Source of the DNA: JBMYZL01 sp965661765
Lineage (GTDB): Bacteria > Bacteroidota > Bacteroidia > Flavobacteriales_D > Sanyastnellaceae
Length of the DNA: 64,000 bases
Direction of reading: 5' to 3'
Assembly: GCA_965661765.1 (NCBI GenBank)
Contig: CBFIFE010000004.1
Coordinates: forward strand, 28,012-92,011
Shown here piece after piece: positions 7,775 through 15,921 of this stretch. The notes under the pieces were generated by a model, which saw only the letters and a list, made by a program, of their open reading frames with translations, was not told the DNA's origin and did no database searches. Made by a program: the position numbers and the translations under genes. The first letter of the stretch is position 1, and each line of letters opens with the position of its first letter.

Positions 7775-7782
7775 CAAAAGTA
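7775..7782 (-). promoter_or_regulatory. -7 promoter element (TACTTTTG) upstream of ctaB
   Basis: Perfect TAnnTTTG on the minus strand, 36 nt before the GTG start at 7738, in the 76-nt gap after the upstream barrel gene. Confidence 0.45.
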
Positions 7783-7814
7783 GCACCGGCTTCGCGGTTT
7801 GCGTGTGCGTGAGG

Positions 7815-9389
7815 TTACCAAATCCGCTCTCCCCACACCCGTCCTGCCGTCACCCCTGCCTCCAAGCGCCACGAACCCTGCGGTGCGGAGATGGCGCGGA
7901 GAAACCAACGGTGCCCGCGAACCTTGGCGATGTCTCGCTCAAGTGTGGTCCACACGTGCATGCCCGCGGCCAGGGTGGCATTGTCGACAGCGCCGAGTCC
8001 AGTATTGAGCCAGCCGATGCCGTAGTCTGCTGGCCGAGCACCGTAGCCCACCCTGGGGTTCGCCCCGGTGGTGGTTTCGGGCGCATCGAACGCATACGAA
8101 GCCACGCCATCGATGCCCTGGCGACGATGGAACCCGCCTGCCCTGGCGTGCCATTTGTGGTTGGGGCTGCGCCAGCCGATGTGCAGCCGGTGCTCGATGA
8201 AGTTCGCCCCTGCGGGATGGGCCAAGGGTGCATTGCCATGGATCCAGGCCGTCCCGGGACCTGCGTGGCCATATGTGAAGGGTCGCACCGCAACGGATTC
8301 TGCCAGCCAGCGCCATTGCCCATCGGGGCTTCCTCCGCGCAGCGTCAATTGCAAGGCGTATTTGTTCGCCCACCAATTGTCCCGGGATGAAATCTCTCGC
8401 CAAACGAACTCGTCAAAAAGGCCGCTGACGGCGATTTCAAAGGGTCGGTTGGGCGATCTCCATCCGCCAGACATGCCTACTAAGGCATTGTCTGCGGACC
8501 CCAACATGTATTCTGAGGGGCGAAATGCGACAAATGGGACGGCGTAGGTCCATTCGAATCGTCTCGCGTGTGCGGCATCGGCGTGGAGCCATTTGATGGC
8601 GCCGAACAGTTCACCGTGAAACCCGCGGCCGAGGTCGACCTCAACGAGGTGCGCGGCCATCCATCCGATTTGCCTGGATTTGTATCGTCCGGGATCGGGG
8701 AGCGGTTGATTCGGGTCGGTCAATGGGATGTTGCCGTGGTCCCAAGTGGAGGTCAAGCCCAGCAAATGGGTGTATCGCACCCTGCCGCCATCGACGTGGT
8801 ACCGCAAGTTTGGCAAGGGGCTGGCCATCCGGTCGAGCCAAACGGACCGCCAACCGCGTCCCCAATGATGCGGATGCATCCCCAAGCTGATTTCAGAGGA
8901 AGGACCCAATCGGCAGCGCACGCTGCCCCAGAAGCGGAAGATGTGCACGGCTTGGCCATCGGGAACGCGAGCAAGCCCAGCACCCGCGGCGCCTCCTGTG
9001 GACCAGGCTTCATCCCAAAGTTCAGCTGTTGCCCCACCGATGCGAAAATGGGAGAGTTGGAGGTCCAGCTGCCACCGGTTCCAGGCATTCTGCCGGGGTT
9101 TTGCGTGTTTCCTGTATACCAGACCGGCTGCCCACCCCGGTCGTGCGGCCTGAACTGCGCCGGATTCGGGCACATCCCGCCAAGCCACTCGGGGTTCGAG
9201 GGCAGCGGAGAAATCGTCAGACAAATCCACCAATGGACGCGGCCAGACCTGGTTCCCCCATTCATTTTCATTCCAAGTACAGGAGTCACCCAAGGGCAAG
9301 TCCCAGGCCGGCGAAACGTGATCTTGGCCGTTCAACGGCAATGCTTGGCAGAGTAGGCACAAGACGCTCAGCGCCAAGGAGGGCTTCAC
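7815..9389 (-). CDS. Wzi/RemB-like outer-membrane beta-barrel protein
   Basis: 524 aa from GTG at 9389, which gives a compact signal peptide 'MKPSLALSVLCLLCQALP...NGQ'; TTG at 9401 would add four residues. The mature protein is rich in alternating hydrophobic and aromatic strands. The stretches 'MHPHHWGRGWRSVWLDRMAS', 'HVDGGRVRYTHLLG' and 'MLGSADNALVGMSGGWR' resemble the capsule-assembly Wzi family, which in gliding Bacteroidetes includes RemB-like surface proteins. Family proteins anchor or assemble surface polysaccharide. Lies directly downstream of a WecA-type glycan-initiation gene, which fits. Exact role uncertain. Confidence 0.65.
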   Translation of the reverse strand: MKPSLALSVLCLLCQALPLNGQDHVSPAWDLPLGDSCTWNENEWGNQVWPRPLVDLSDDFSAALEPRVAWRDVPESGAVQAARPGWAAGLVYRKHAKPRQNAWNRWQLDLQLSHFRIGGATAELWDEAWSTGGAAGAGLARVPDGQAVHIFRFWGSVRCRLGPSSEISLGMHPHHWGRGWRSVWLDRMASPLPNLRYHVDGGRVRYTHLLGLTSTWDHGNIPLTDPNQPLPDPGRYKSRQIGWMAAHLVEVDLGRGFHGELFGAIKWLHADAAHARRFEWTYAVPFVAFRPSEYMLGSADNALVGMSGGWRSPNRPFEIAVSGLFDEFVWREISSRDNWWANKYALQLTLRGGSPDGQWRWLAESVAVRPFTYGHAGPGTAWIHGNAPLAHPAGANFIEHRLHIGWRSPNHKWHARAGGFHRRQGIDGVASYAFDAPETTTGANPRVGYGARPADYGIGWLNTGLGAVDNATLAAGMHVWTTLERDIAKVRGHRWFLRAISAPQGSWRLEAGVTAGRVWGERIW

Positions 9390-9402
9390 GATGCTGGGCA
9401 AA

Positions 9403-10632
9403 TCAAACGGGTGCTTGTTCTGCTTTCGCTTCCTTTCTTGTGCTCACCCGGTCACGCCAGGAGGGAGCCTCTTTGCTCAAGGGAGCCTTGGGGGCAGGGT
9501 GGACAAGGGGTTCAGCAGTTGTCGGCGAGGGCGCTTCCTCGTCTGCGGCTTTGATCAAAGCTTCTTGCCGCAAATTCGCATACCGGGTCGACCGCAACAA
9601 AGGAATAAACACTGCAAATGCTGCGACCAATTCGCCGACGAAAACCCAAGTGGTGTTCAACTGAGGGAAGAACCAATAAATGAGGAAGGGCAGGCCAATG
9701 AAGGCGGCTGTATAGGAGTACAACATCAGAGCCGCTTTCGCGTGCCCGTTGCCGTTCATCATGATTCTGTGGTGAAGGTGATTTTTGTCTGGGGAAAAAG
9801 GAGAACGGCCACGAAGGGCGCGGAGGGTGAACACCCGCAACGTATCCACCAAAGGATACGCCAAGGCGCTCATGGCCAGGAGGGGCAGAGAAATGTTTTC
9901 CCATGCCAAGGGCACGCGCGTTGCTGGCGTGTTCATGACTTCCGTTGCCATGACATATGCTGTGAGGCCCAAAACAAGCGAACCGCAGTCCCCCAAAAAG
10001 ATGCGGGCAGGATGAAAGTTGAACACCAGAAATCCCATCAAGCTGCCGGCCATGGCGAAGGCAATGGTCGCTGGCGCCACATTGCCGGTGGCGAGGAACC
10101 ACGCGCCAAATGTGACCATCATCAACGTGCCGACACCACCTGCCAAGCCATCAATGCCATCAATCAAGTTGACTGCATTGACCGCTACAATGTAAACGAA
10201 GAGGGAAAAGGGATAGCTCAGCCACAATGGGATGTTGTGAATGCCGAACAAGCCATCAAATGTATCGATTCGAAAGCCACCGAGGTGAACCAGCATGCCG
10301 CCCAAGAACAGATGGACCAGCAATTTCTTGGCAGGGCTCAGGCCGATCAAATCATCTTTCAAGCCCACGAAAAAGAGGGCAAGTCCAGCGGAGAGCAGAT
10401 ACAGCCACTTCAAATCAAATTCTTCGACGGCATTTGCAGGCAGCCAAACCATCGCTGACAACATGAACCCCAACACCACCATCACCCCGCCAATTGTGGG
10501 CACGCTTCGTTTGTGAATCTTTCGTGCGTCACCCGGCGCATCCACCAAGTTTTTCAAGCGCGCAACCTGAATCAGGGTCGGCATGGCAATGGCGACGATG
10601 ACAAAAGCGGTAAGAAGCGTGAAGAAAATCAC
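9403..10632 (-). CDS. MraY/WecA-family undecaprenyl-phosphate sugar-1-phosphate transferase
   Basis: 409 aa, GTG start at 10632. Polytopic membrane enzyme that transfers a HexNAc-1-phosphate to undecaprenyl phosphate, initiating surface polysaccharide. Family motifs are complete: 'RSVPTIGGVMV', the catalytic 'FVGLKDDLIG', 'VNAVNLIDGIDGLAGG', 'FNFHPARIFLGDCGSL', and the cytoplasmic 'KNHLHHRIM' histidine motif. The last ~50 residues are a Pro/Ala/Glu-rich charged tail. Not MraY of peptidoglycan synthesis, as no mur genes surround it. Neighbours (Wzi-like barrel, fcl, GT2) support a polysaccharide role. Confidence 0.9.
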   Translation of the reverse strand: MIFFTLLTAFVIVAIAMPTLIQVARLKNLVDAPGDARKIHKRSVPTIGGVMVVLGFMLSAMVWLPANAVEEFDLKWLYLLSAGLALFFVGLKDDLIGLSPAKKLLVHLFLGGMLVHLGGFRIDTFDGLFGIHNIPLWLSYPFSLFVYIVAVNAVNLIDGIDGLAGGVGTLMMVTFGAWFLATGNVAPATIAFAMAGSLMGFLVFNFHPARIFLGDCGSLVLGLTAYVMATEVMNTPATRVPLAWENISLPLLAMSALAYPLVDTLRVFTLRALRGRSPFSPDKNHLHHRIMMNGNGHAKAALMLYSYTAAFIGLPFLIYWFFPQLNTTWVFVGELVAAFAVFIPLLRSTRYANLRQEALIKAADEEAPSPTTAEPLVHPAPKAPLSKEAPSWRDRVSTRKEAKAEQAPV

Positions 10633-10650
10633 AATGTTGTTTTGGTGTTA

Positions 10651-10658
10651 TAAATCTA
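10651..10658 (-). promoter_or_regulatory. possible -7 promoter element (TAGATTTA) for the WecA-type gene
   Basis: Seven of eight matches to TAnnTTTG on the minus strand, 18 nt before the GTG start. The 10633-10765 gap is AT-rich relative to its surroundings, as expected for a promoter. Confidence 0.3.
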
Positions 10659-10765
10659 AGCCAATAATTCCATTCCATCAAGCGGATGTGGAAAAATGTG
10701 AAAGGACATTCTGAGACAGATGAGACATCATCACTTACTTCTCTTTAAACAATTGGCATTCAGAA

Positions 10766-12064
10766 TTATAAGTTTCGTTCTCCGGTGGACCATGTCAGGC
10801 CGATTTGTGCAGTTGTCAGGTTCGGTTCAGCCCAATATATGATGTTTGCATTCAAATGAATGCGCCATTCTTCGAAGGGGTGAATGGACCATTTTGCGGA
10901 AACAAAATCGCTGAAATCGTTTTTTCCTGCGACGACCTGGCAGTTGCTCCGGAGGCGTTGAACGACTTGCAACAGCCGAATGGCGGTGTGTTGGGACCAA
11001 ACCGATCCGACCGGCAATCCAGCATGGGTCAACAGGCTGTGTTCAGTCGGTTGGTGGGCGCGGGTGGTGAAATCGCCGGGTTGTTGAAGGTGTTCCGCGG
11101 TGATTTGGCCGGAGGCCCATTTCTTGCCAGCGGCAGCGACGAAGCGAATGCCTTCTGTTGTCCATTCTTCCGAATCAAACCCGCGTGACCAACCCGCCGC
11201 CACTTCGCCGCCCAGCCACCAGCCACGGTGGGACCAGCGGAAGTGGGCACCGGCCCAAGGGGTTTGATAGGGGTCCGTCCAACCGGTGGATTTGAGCCGC
11301 GCTTGTTCTGCGACGCTTGTGAAGCCGAAGACCACACCCGCCGACAAGCCACGAGGGCCTTTGTGATCGTGCCCCAGCATGGCGGTGCGTGTCCATTCGA
11401 ACAAGGATTCTGCGGTTTCCCCAAGAGGACCCCGTTGGTCCAGCACCCATTTGGTGGATTCGAACCACGTGGTGCTGGTCTCCGTGGAACGGGCAAGTCG
11501 CAGTCTGGGGGACGGGGCGACCGCGCTGCGGTGGCCGAGGGCGCCGACAGTGGCCTCCGACAATCCCCAATCCCAGCGCCAAACCCCGAGTTCCACCGTC
11601 CAACCACCACGTGGGGCTTGCCATTTCACCGCTCCTTCCGCCCGAGCGACGTCGATGTACAAACTGTCGGCGGTGCGGTAGGCGTCTTGTGTGCCGAGTT
11701 TGGCCCGGCCCCAGCCCGGCAAAGCGCCATTCAGGGCTGTCCAGTGCGCATCGGCGCCCACCCGCAGCGACTGATGTTCCTCCAGGGTGCCCCATGCGGT
11801 CCAACTCGAATCCCACGCCGCAGAAAAGGATGCGCCTCGGACGTTGCGCCAGACGGCGGCAGGCCCCGGCGCTGCAGGTCCCCAAGACAGATTGAGCAGC
11901 GGGTCGACGAACACCTGGGCCCGGTCAGATGAAAAGTCGAAAAGATGGCGCGTGCTGTCCGGTTCGATCCCTGCGGCATCCGACAAGAGGCCGAACACGC
12001 CGAACATCAACAGCAGCACGAGCCGGCGGTGGCGGTGTTCAGAATGTGTCGCGAACCGCTGCAT
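10766..12064 (-). CDS. uncharacterised predicted outer-membrane beta-barrel protein
   Basis: 432 aa from ATG at 12064 (the frame extends to 12205 but that reads into fcl and lacks a signal peptide at its start). Starts 'MQRFATHSEHRHRR' then a hydrophobic signal 'LVLLLMFGVFGLLSDAAG'. The rest has alternating beta-strand composition, many Trp/Gly, and a barrel-like final strand 'TTAQIGLTWSTGERNL'. No family recognised. Overlaps the end of fcl by 26 nt, so probably translated from the same mRNA. A partner in surface glycan export or a PorP/SprF-like barrel are possibilities that I cannot distinguish. Confidence 0.6.
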   Translation of the reverse strand: MQRFATHSEHRHRRLVLLLMFGVFGLLSDAAGIEPDSTRHLFDFSSDRAQVFVDPLLNLSWGPAAPGPAAVWRNVRGASFSAAWDSSWTAWGTLEEHQSLRVGADAHWTALNGALPGWGRAKLGTQDAYRTADSLYIDVARAEGAVKWQAPRGGWTVELGVWRWDWGLSEATVGALGHRSAVAPSPRLRLARSTETSTTWFESTKWVLDQRGPLGETAESLFEWTRTAMLGHDHKGPRGLSAGVVFGFTSVAEQARLKSTGWTDPYQTPWAGAHFRWSHRGWWLGGEVAAGWSRGFDSEEWTTEGIRFVAAAGKKWASGQITAEHLQQPGDFTTRAHQPTEHSLLTHAGLPVGSVWSQHTAIRLLQVVQRLRSNCQVVAGKNDFSDFVSAKWSIHPFEEWRIHLNANIIYWAEPNLTTAQIGLTWSTGERNL

Positions 12065-12968
12065 ACACGTTTTCGATGCCCTCGCGCAAGCCGATGGAGG
12101 CGGTCCAGCCCAAATCCCGCATTCGGCTGACATCGAGAAGTTTGCGCGGGGTTCCGTCGGGTTTCGAGGCATCCCAGGCCAGATCGCCTTCGAAGCCCAC
12201 GACATCGCAAATCAGCTCAGCCAACGCCTTGATGCTCAAATCTTCACCGGTTCCGATGTTCACCCATTCTGCCCCGTCATAGTGGTTCAGCAAATGCAGG
12301 CACGCCGCCGCGAGATCGTCCACGTGCAGGAATTCCCGCTTGGGCGATCCGCTGCCCCAGACAGGCACCGTGGGGTGTCCCTCGGCCTTGGCCGTGTGCA
12401 CCTTCCGGAGCAATGCCGGCAGGACATGGCTGTTCGCCAAGTCGTAATTGTCACCCGGTCCGTACAAGTTTGTCGGCATGGCCGAAATGAAGTTTGCCCC
12501 GTACTGTTGCCGGTAAGTCTCGCAGAGTTTGATCCCAGCGATTTTCGCAATGGCATACGGCTCGTTTGTCGGCTCGAGCGGGCCGGTGAGCAGGTACTCT
12601 TCTTTGAGGGGTTGCGGGGCGAGTTTGGGGTAAATGCAGCTTGAGCCCAAAAACAAGAGCTTGTCCACCCCCGCCTGGTGCGCGGCGTGAATGACATTCG
12701 CCTCCATCATCAAATTGTCGTATAGGAACTCCGCGCGGTAGGTGTTGTTCGCGTGAATGCCCCCCACCTTTGCGGCAGCCAGCACCACATAGGCGGGCCG
12801 CTCCTCGGCAAAAAATGCATCCACAGCCGCTTGGTTGCGCAGGTCGAGTTCCGCACTCGTCCGGTGGATGATGTGGCTGTGGCCGGCAGCTTCAAGCGCC
12901 CGAACCACCGCTGATCCTACCATGCCGCGATGCCCGGCGACATAAACGGGCGCTTCCTTCTTCATCAT
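12039..12968 (-). CDS. fcl: GDP-L-fucose synthase
   Basis: 309 aa from ATG at 12968; an upstream extension to 13010 is rejected because a perfect -7 element ends 4 nt before this ATG. Short-chain dehydrogenase fold: NADP-binding 'VAGHRGMVGSAVVRAL', active-site 'LGSSCIYPKLAPQPLKEEYL', Tyr-xxx-Lys in 'NEPYAIAKIAGIK', and 'KREFLHVDDLAAA'. Epimerises and reduces GDP-4-keto-6-deoxy-mannose to GDP-L-fucose (alternatively the related colitose-type epimerase/reductase). Its usual partner gmd is 43 kb away at 56198. Confidence 0.92.
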   Translation of the reverse strand: MMKKEAPVYVAGHRGMVGSAVVRALEAAGHSHIIHRTSAELDLRNQAAVDAFFAEERPAYVVLAAAKVGGIHANNTYRAEFLYDNLMMEANVIHAAHQAGVDKLLFLGSSCIYPKLAPQPLKEEYLLTGPLEPTNEPYAIAKIAGIKLCETYRQQYGANFISAMPTNLYGPGDNYDLANSHVLPALLRKVHTAKAEGHPTVPVWGSGSPKREFLHVDDLAAACLHLLNHYDGAEWVNIGTGEDLSIKALAELICDVVGFEGDLAWDASKPDGTPRKLLDVSRMRDLGWTASIGLREGIENVYAAVRDTF

Positions 12969-12972
12969 ATTG

Positions 12973-12980
12973 CAAAAATA
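12973..12980 (-). promoter_or_regulatory. -7 promoter element (TATTTTTG) for fcl
   Basis: Perfect TAnnTTTG on the minus strand with CAAT between it and the ATG at 12968, predicting a leaderless fcl transcript. Confidence 0.55.
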
Positions 12981-13016
12981 TGGGGAAAGCATCAGTTGGC
13001 CACAGGCCAAACCCGC

Positions 13017-13886
13017 TCAATGTCGATCCAGCACCGCCCGCAACCCATCTCCGAGGAACGTGAAGCCCAGAACCACCGAGACAATGAGCAAGCAAGGGGC
13101 GAGCGCCAAATGCGCATGCGCTCCGGTGATCATGTGCGAATGGGCTTGGACGATGTTGCCCCAACTCGGCGCGGGGATTTGGGCCCCGACCCCGAGGAAA
13201 CTCAGCCCGGCTTCCACAAGAATGGCCGTGGCAAAGTTCGATGCGGCCAGCACGAGAATCGGCCCCATGGCATTCGGCAGCACATGCCGCCGCAAAATCA
13301 CCGGCGTGCTCAGGCCCAGCCCGCGAGCCGCCTCGATGTACGTTTCTTCTTTGATCGACAGGACGACCCCGCGGACCACACGAGCGACATCCACCCACAT
13401 GGTGAGGCCGATGGCGATGAAGATTTGGACCAAACCCTTCCCAAACGCCAGGGCAATCGCCAGCACCATCAACACCGTCGGCAGGGTCCACACCACCTGA
13501 ATCACCCACCGAATCAACGCATCCGGCCAGCCCCCGCGGTACCCGGCATACGCCCCCAACGGCACCCCGATCAGCAGCGAAATCAGCACGGCCATCGCCC
13601 CGACCCCAAGGCTGATGCTGCTGCCGGCCATCAGCCTCGAGAGGAAATCGCGGCCATACCGATCGGTGCCGAGCAGGAATGTTCTCGTGTCGCCATCTGG
13701 CAGTTCGACCTGTGCCCCAGGCGGAAGCAAGGACCACGCCAGGTGTTGGTCGTTTGCGTAACGCGTCGGATCGGGCCGCAGCAACGGACCGGCAATCGCC
13801 ACAAGGGTCAGTACGCCGATCCAGGCGCCCCCGATCAGCGCCGCGCGCTGTCGCTTGAATTGTTGCCAAAAACCGTTCCCGACCAT
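13017..13886 (-). CDS. OppC/DppC-type ABC transporter permease
   Basis: 289 aa. N-terminal OppC segment 'FWQQFKRQRAALIGGAWIGV', then 'LGTDRYGRDFLSRLMAGSSI', a signature of dipeptide/oligopeptide permeases, and the EAA loop region 'EETYIEAARGLGLSTPVILR' with 'HVLPNAMGPILV', followed by 'LSFLGVGAQIPAPSWGN'. Six transmembrane helices. It would pair with an OppB permease, ATPases and a binding protein to import peptides, but none of these is in the window. It sits 21 nt downstream of the GT2 gene stop on the same strand and may be cotranscribed with it. Confidence 0.9.
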   Translation of the reverse strand: MVGNGFWQQFKRQRAALIGGAWIGVLTLVAIAGPLLRPDPTRYANDQHLAWSLLPPGAQVELPDGDTRTFLLGTDRYGRDFLSRLMAGSSISLGVGAMAVLISLLIGVPLGAYAGYRGGWPDALIRWVIQVVWTLPTVLMVLAIALAFGKGLVQIFIAIGLTMWVDVARVVRGVVLSIKEETYIEAARGLGLSTPVILRRHVLPNAMGPILVLAASNFATAILVEAGLSFLGVGAQIPAPSWGNIVQAHSHMITGAHAHLALAPCLLIVSVVLGFTFLGDGLRAVLDRH

Positions 13887-13907
13887 GCCGTCAAAGGTAT
13901 CGAGAAT

Positions 13908-15020
13908 TCATGCGTTGGGGCGGCCTTTCCAATGGATGAGGCTTGGAAAGAATTGGGCCAAACCCACCGACGCCACCACCACCAACGGGTACAACGCCGC
14001 GAACACCAGGGCTTCCCACGCGCGCCACCTCGCCCCCATCGCCCGCCGGGTGAGCGCCGCGTCCAGCAGCACCTTCGCCCCCACAACGGGCCACGCCCCC
14101 GCGGCGACCCCAACGATCATCCCCACATTTGTCGCCACCACCAACACCGCAGTGGCCATGGCCGACCGGTCGATGTACCGGTTGGATTTGCGTCCCCAGC
14201 GCGCCCGCTGCTGCAACAACGCCCCCCAGCTTGGCGTGGGGTCCACCACAACAACTGACCGCTCGTCCCCCCACCACCGCACGTCCGCCCCGGAGGCGGT
14301 CAAGTGTTGTGCCAAGAACACATCGTCGCCCGAGGCCACGTCGTCCTGCAAATCCGCGGTGCTCCACGCCGCCCGACGCACACACAAATTCGCGCCACTT
14401 GCATTCGCAGGACGCCCCCGCCGGGCGGCGGCCTCCGCCCAAGCCATCATCGCGGCAAACTCTTGACGTTCCACCGCCCCACGCGCCCCACCCCCCGGTC
14501 CAATGCGCACCTCGCCGATCCACATGGCCACTTCTGGGGCCTGCGCCACCGCAGATGCCCACCCGGCCAACCATTCTGGCCCAGGCCGCGCATCCGCATC
14601 CGTCAACACCACATGGTCCACGGTCTCGGGCAGGACCGAAAACCCAGTTCGGAGTGCCGCCTTTTTGCCGACCCCCGCGCTCGGCACCACCCGGACGGTC
14701 ACTCGTCCGGGATGAGCGGCGGTCCAGGCCGCGACTCCCTCTGCGGTGCCATCCTCGCTGCCGTCGTCCACCAGGGTGACATCGGCCGGCACCGCCCCGC
14801 GGTGCAGGGCATCGAGCAGGGGCAGGACGCGCTGTGCTTCGTTGCGGCACGCCACGAGGACGTGCGGGACGTGTGGGACGTGCGAGATGTCGCCGCCGCC
14901 GCTCGCTGCGCCGCTTGCCGCCACGCCGCGTTCCATCGTCCGCCACCACCGAACCACCATCGCGGCGTAGGGCGTCAGCAGCGCCCCGCTGATGAGCAAG
15001 ACAGCGGGGTCAGGAAACAT
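13908..15020 (-). CDS. membrane-associated family 2 glycosyltransferase
   Basis: 370 aa from ATG at 15020; the frame runs further upstream but that part is out-of-frame shadow of the neighbour. N-terminal helix (residues 6-25), GT-A core with 'HVLVACRNEAQRVLPLLDAL', 'VTLVDDGSEDGT', 'VVLTDADARPGPEWL' (DxD), acceptor 'SGDDVFLAQHL' and 'LLQQRARWGRKS' (QxxRW), then two or three C-terminal helices. Resembles processive/ceramide-glucosyltransferase-like GT2 proteins. A 9-bp repeat inside the gene encodes HVPHVPHV before the first strand. Overlaps the upstream flippase-like gene by 11 nt. Donor and acceptor unknown. Confidence 0.85.
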   Translation of the reverse strand: MFPDPAVLLISGALLTPYAAMVVRWWRTMERGVAASGAASGGGDISHVPHVPHVLVACRNEAQRVLPLLDALHRGAVPADVTLVDDGSEDGTAEGVAAWTAAHPGRVTVRVVPSAGVGKKAALRTGFSVLPETVDHVVLTDADARPGPEWLAGWASAVAQAPEVAMWIGEVRIGPGGGARGAVERQEFAAMMAWAEAAARRGRPANASGANLCVRRAAWSTADLQDDVASGDDVFLAQHLTASGADVRWWGDERSVVVVDPTPSWGALLQQRARWGRKSNRYIDRSAMATAVLVVATNVGMIVGVAAGAWPVVGAKVLLDAALTRRAMGARWRAWEALVFAALYPLVVVASVGLAQFFPSLIHWKGRPNA

Positions 15021-15900
15021 GGCGGAAACGGATTTGGCCCAAGCCGATTCCCCCCGGCAAGAGCAAATTGACCCCCCAAACCGCCAGCGTTGCCAGCACC
15101 ACCCCTGGCGCCTCCAACCCCGCCGGCTGCAGCACGGCCAGCGCCGACGCCTCCCGCACGCCGAACTCGGCCAGCGCCCCCGTCGGCACCGCCGCATTCA
15201 CCAGCCAAACCATCGCCACATCCTGCCACCCCGCCTCCACCTCGAAGGCCAGCAGTGCGATGAGGTATTGTGCGGTGAAGACGCAATAGCGCAAGGCGCT
15301 CCACAACAGCAACGCCAGTCGAAGGCGCAACGGAAGCGATGCCTCCGCTGGGTCACCGATGCCCAGCCGCCCGTCCACCCAGTTTTGCAGGCGCACCGGG
15401 AGCCGCTGCCGAATGTTTCGGGCATCGGGCGTCCAAAACAGGTAGGTCACCAGAATCGCCAAGGCCGCCGCCAAGACCGGCCAACGCAGGGCAGGCGCCG
15501 TTGCGGCCAGACCGCCAACCCCGAGCGTGATCACCCCCTGGGCCACCGATCCACTGACGCTCGCCCGAACCCCTCGCTCCCGCAACGCGGCCGGCAACCG
15601 AGCGACCCTTGCCAAACCATCTCCGACCCGATTGGGCGACAAAAAACCAGCCGCCGCCCCGGCCAGCACATCGCGGGTGGCGAGGGGGAAAGGTCGCCCG
15701 GAGGTTTGGCCCCATTTGAGCACCTCCAACCCCAAGTTCACGGGCATCAACAACGCCATCAGCCCCAGCAGCAGCCCGTCGCCTTCCGCCACCGCCAGCC
15801 GCCACAATGCCGCATCCCACGCCCCGCGCGCCCGCAACTGCCACAGAATGAAGGCCAACGCCGCCACAAGAATGCCCAGCCGCATGCGCTTTTTCTGCAT
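15010..15900 (-). CDS. lysylphosphatidylglycerol-synthase-TM / flippase-like membrane protein (UPF0104 type)
   Basis: 296 aa from ATG at 15900; the open frame continues to 16458 but that stretch is antisense to ruvC, and a perfect -7 element ends 3 nt before this ATG. About eight hydrophobic helices with the family-like 'GAAAGFLSPNRVGDGLARVA', 'SVAQGVITLGVGGLAA' and 'AVPTGALAEFGVREASALAV' toward the C-terminus. The family comprises the membrane half of MprF and stand-alone proteins proposed to move lipid-linked substrates. Overlapping the GT2 gene suggests a joint glycolipid or glycan function (inference). Confidence 0.75.
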   Translation of the reverse strand: MQKKRMRLGILVAALAFILWQLRARGAWDAALWRLAVAEGDGLLLGLMALLMPVNLGLEVLKWGQTSGRPFPLATRDVLAGAAAGFLSPNRVGDGLARVARLPAALRERGVRASVSGSVAQGVITLGVGGLAATAPALRWPVLAAALAILVTYLFWTPDARNIRQRLPVRLQNWVDGRLGIGDPAEASLPLRLRLALLLWSALRYCVFTAQYLIALLAFEVEAGWQDVAMVWLVNAAVPTGALAEFGVREASALAVLQPAGLEAPGVVLATLAVWGVNLLLPGGIGLGQIRFRHVS

Positions 15901-15903
15901 GCC

Positions 15904-15917
15904 CAAATGTACCTTTA
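15904..15917. promoter_or_regulatory. overlapping divergent -7 elements between the flippase-like gene and ruvC
   Basis: The 14-bp sequence CAAATGTACCTTTA contains TACATTTG on the minus strand (perfect TAnnTTTG, 3 nt before the ATG at 15900) and TACCTTTA on the plus strand (7 of 8 matches, 4 nt before the ruvC ATG at 15922). The two elements share two base pairs. The whole intergenic region is only 21 nt. Confidence 0.5.
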
Positions 15918-15921
15918 ACCC

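Noticed and set aside
12930..14258. 442-codon plus-strand ORF antisense to the permease and GT2
   Set aside because: His/Arg/Pro-rich shadow composition; opposite-strand genes are conserved.
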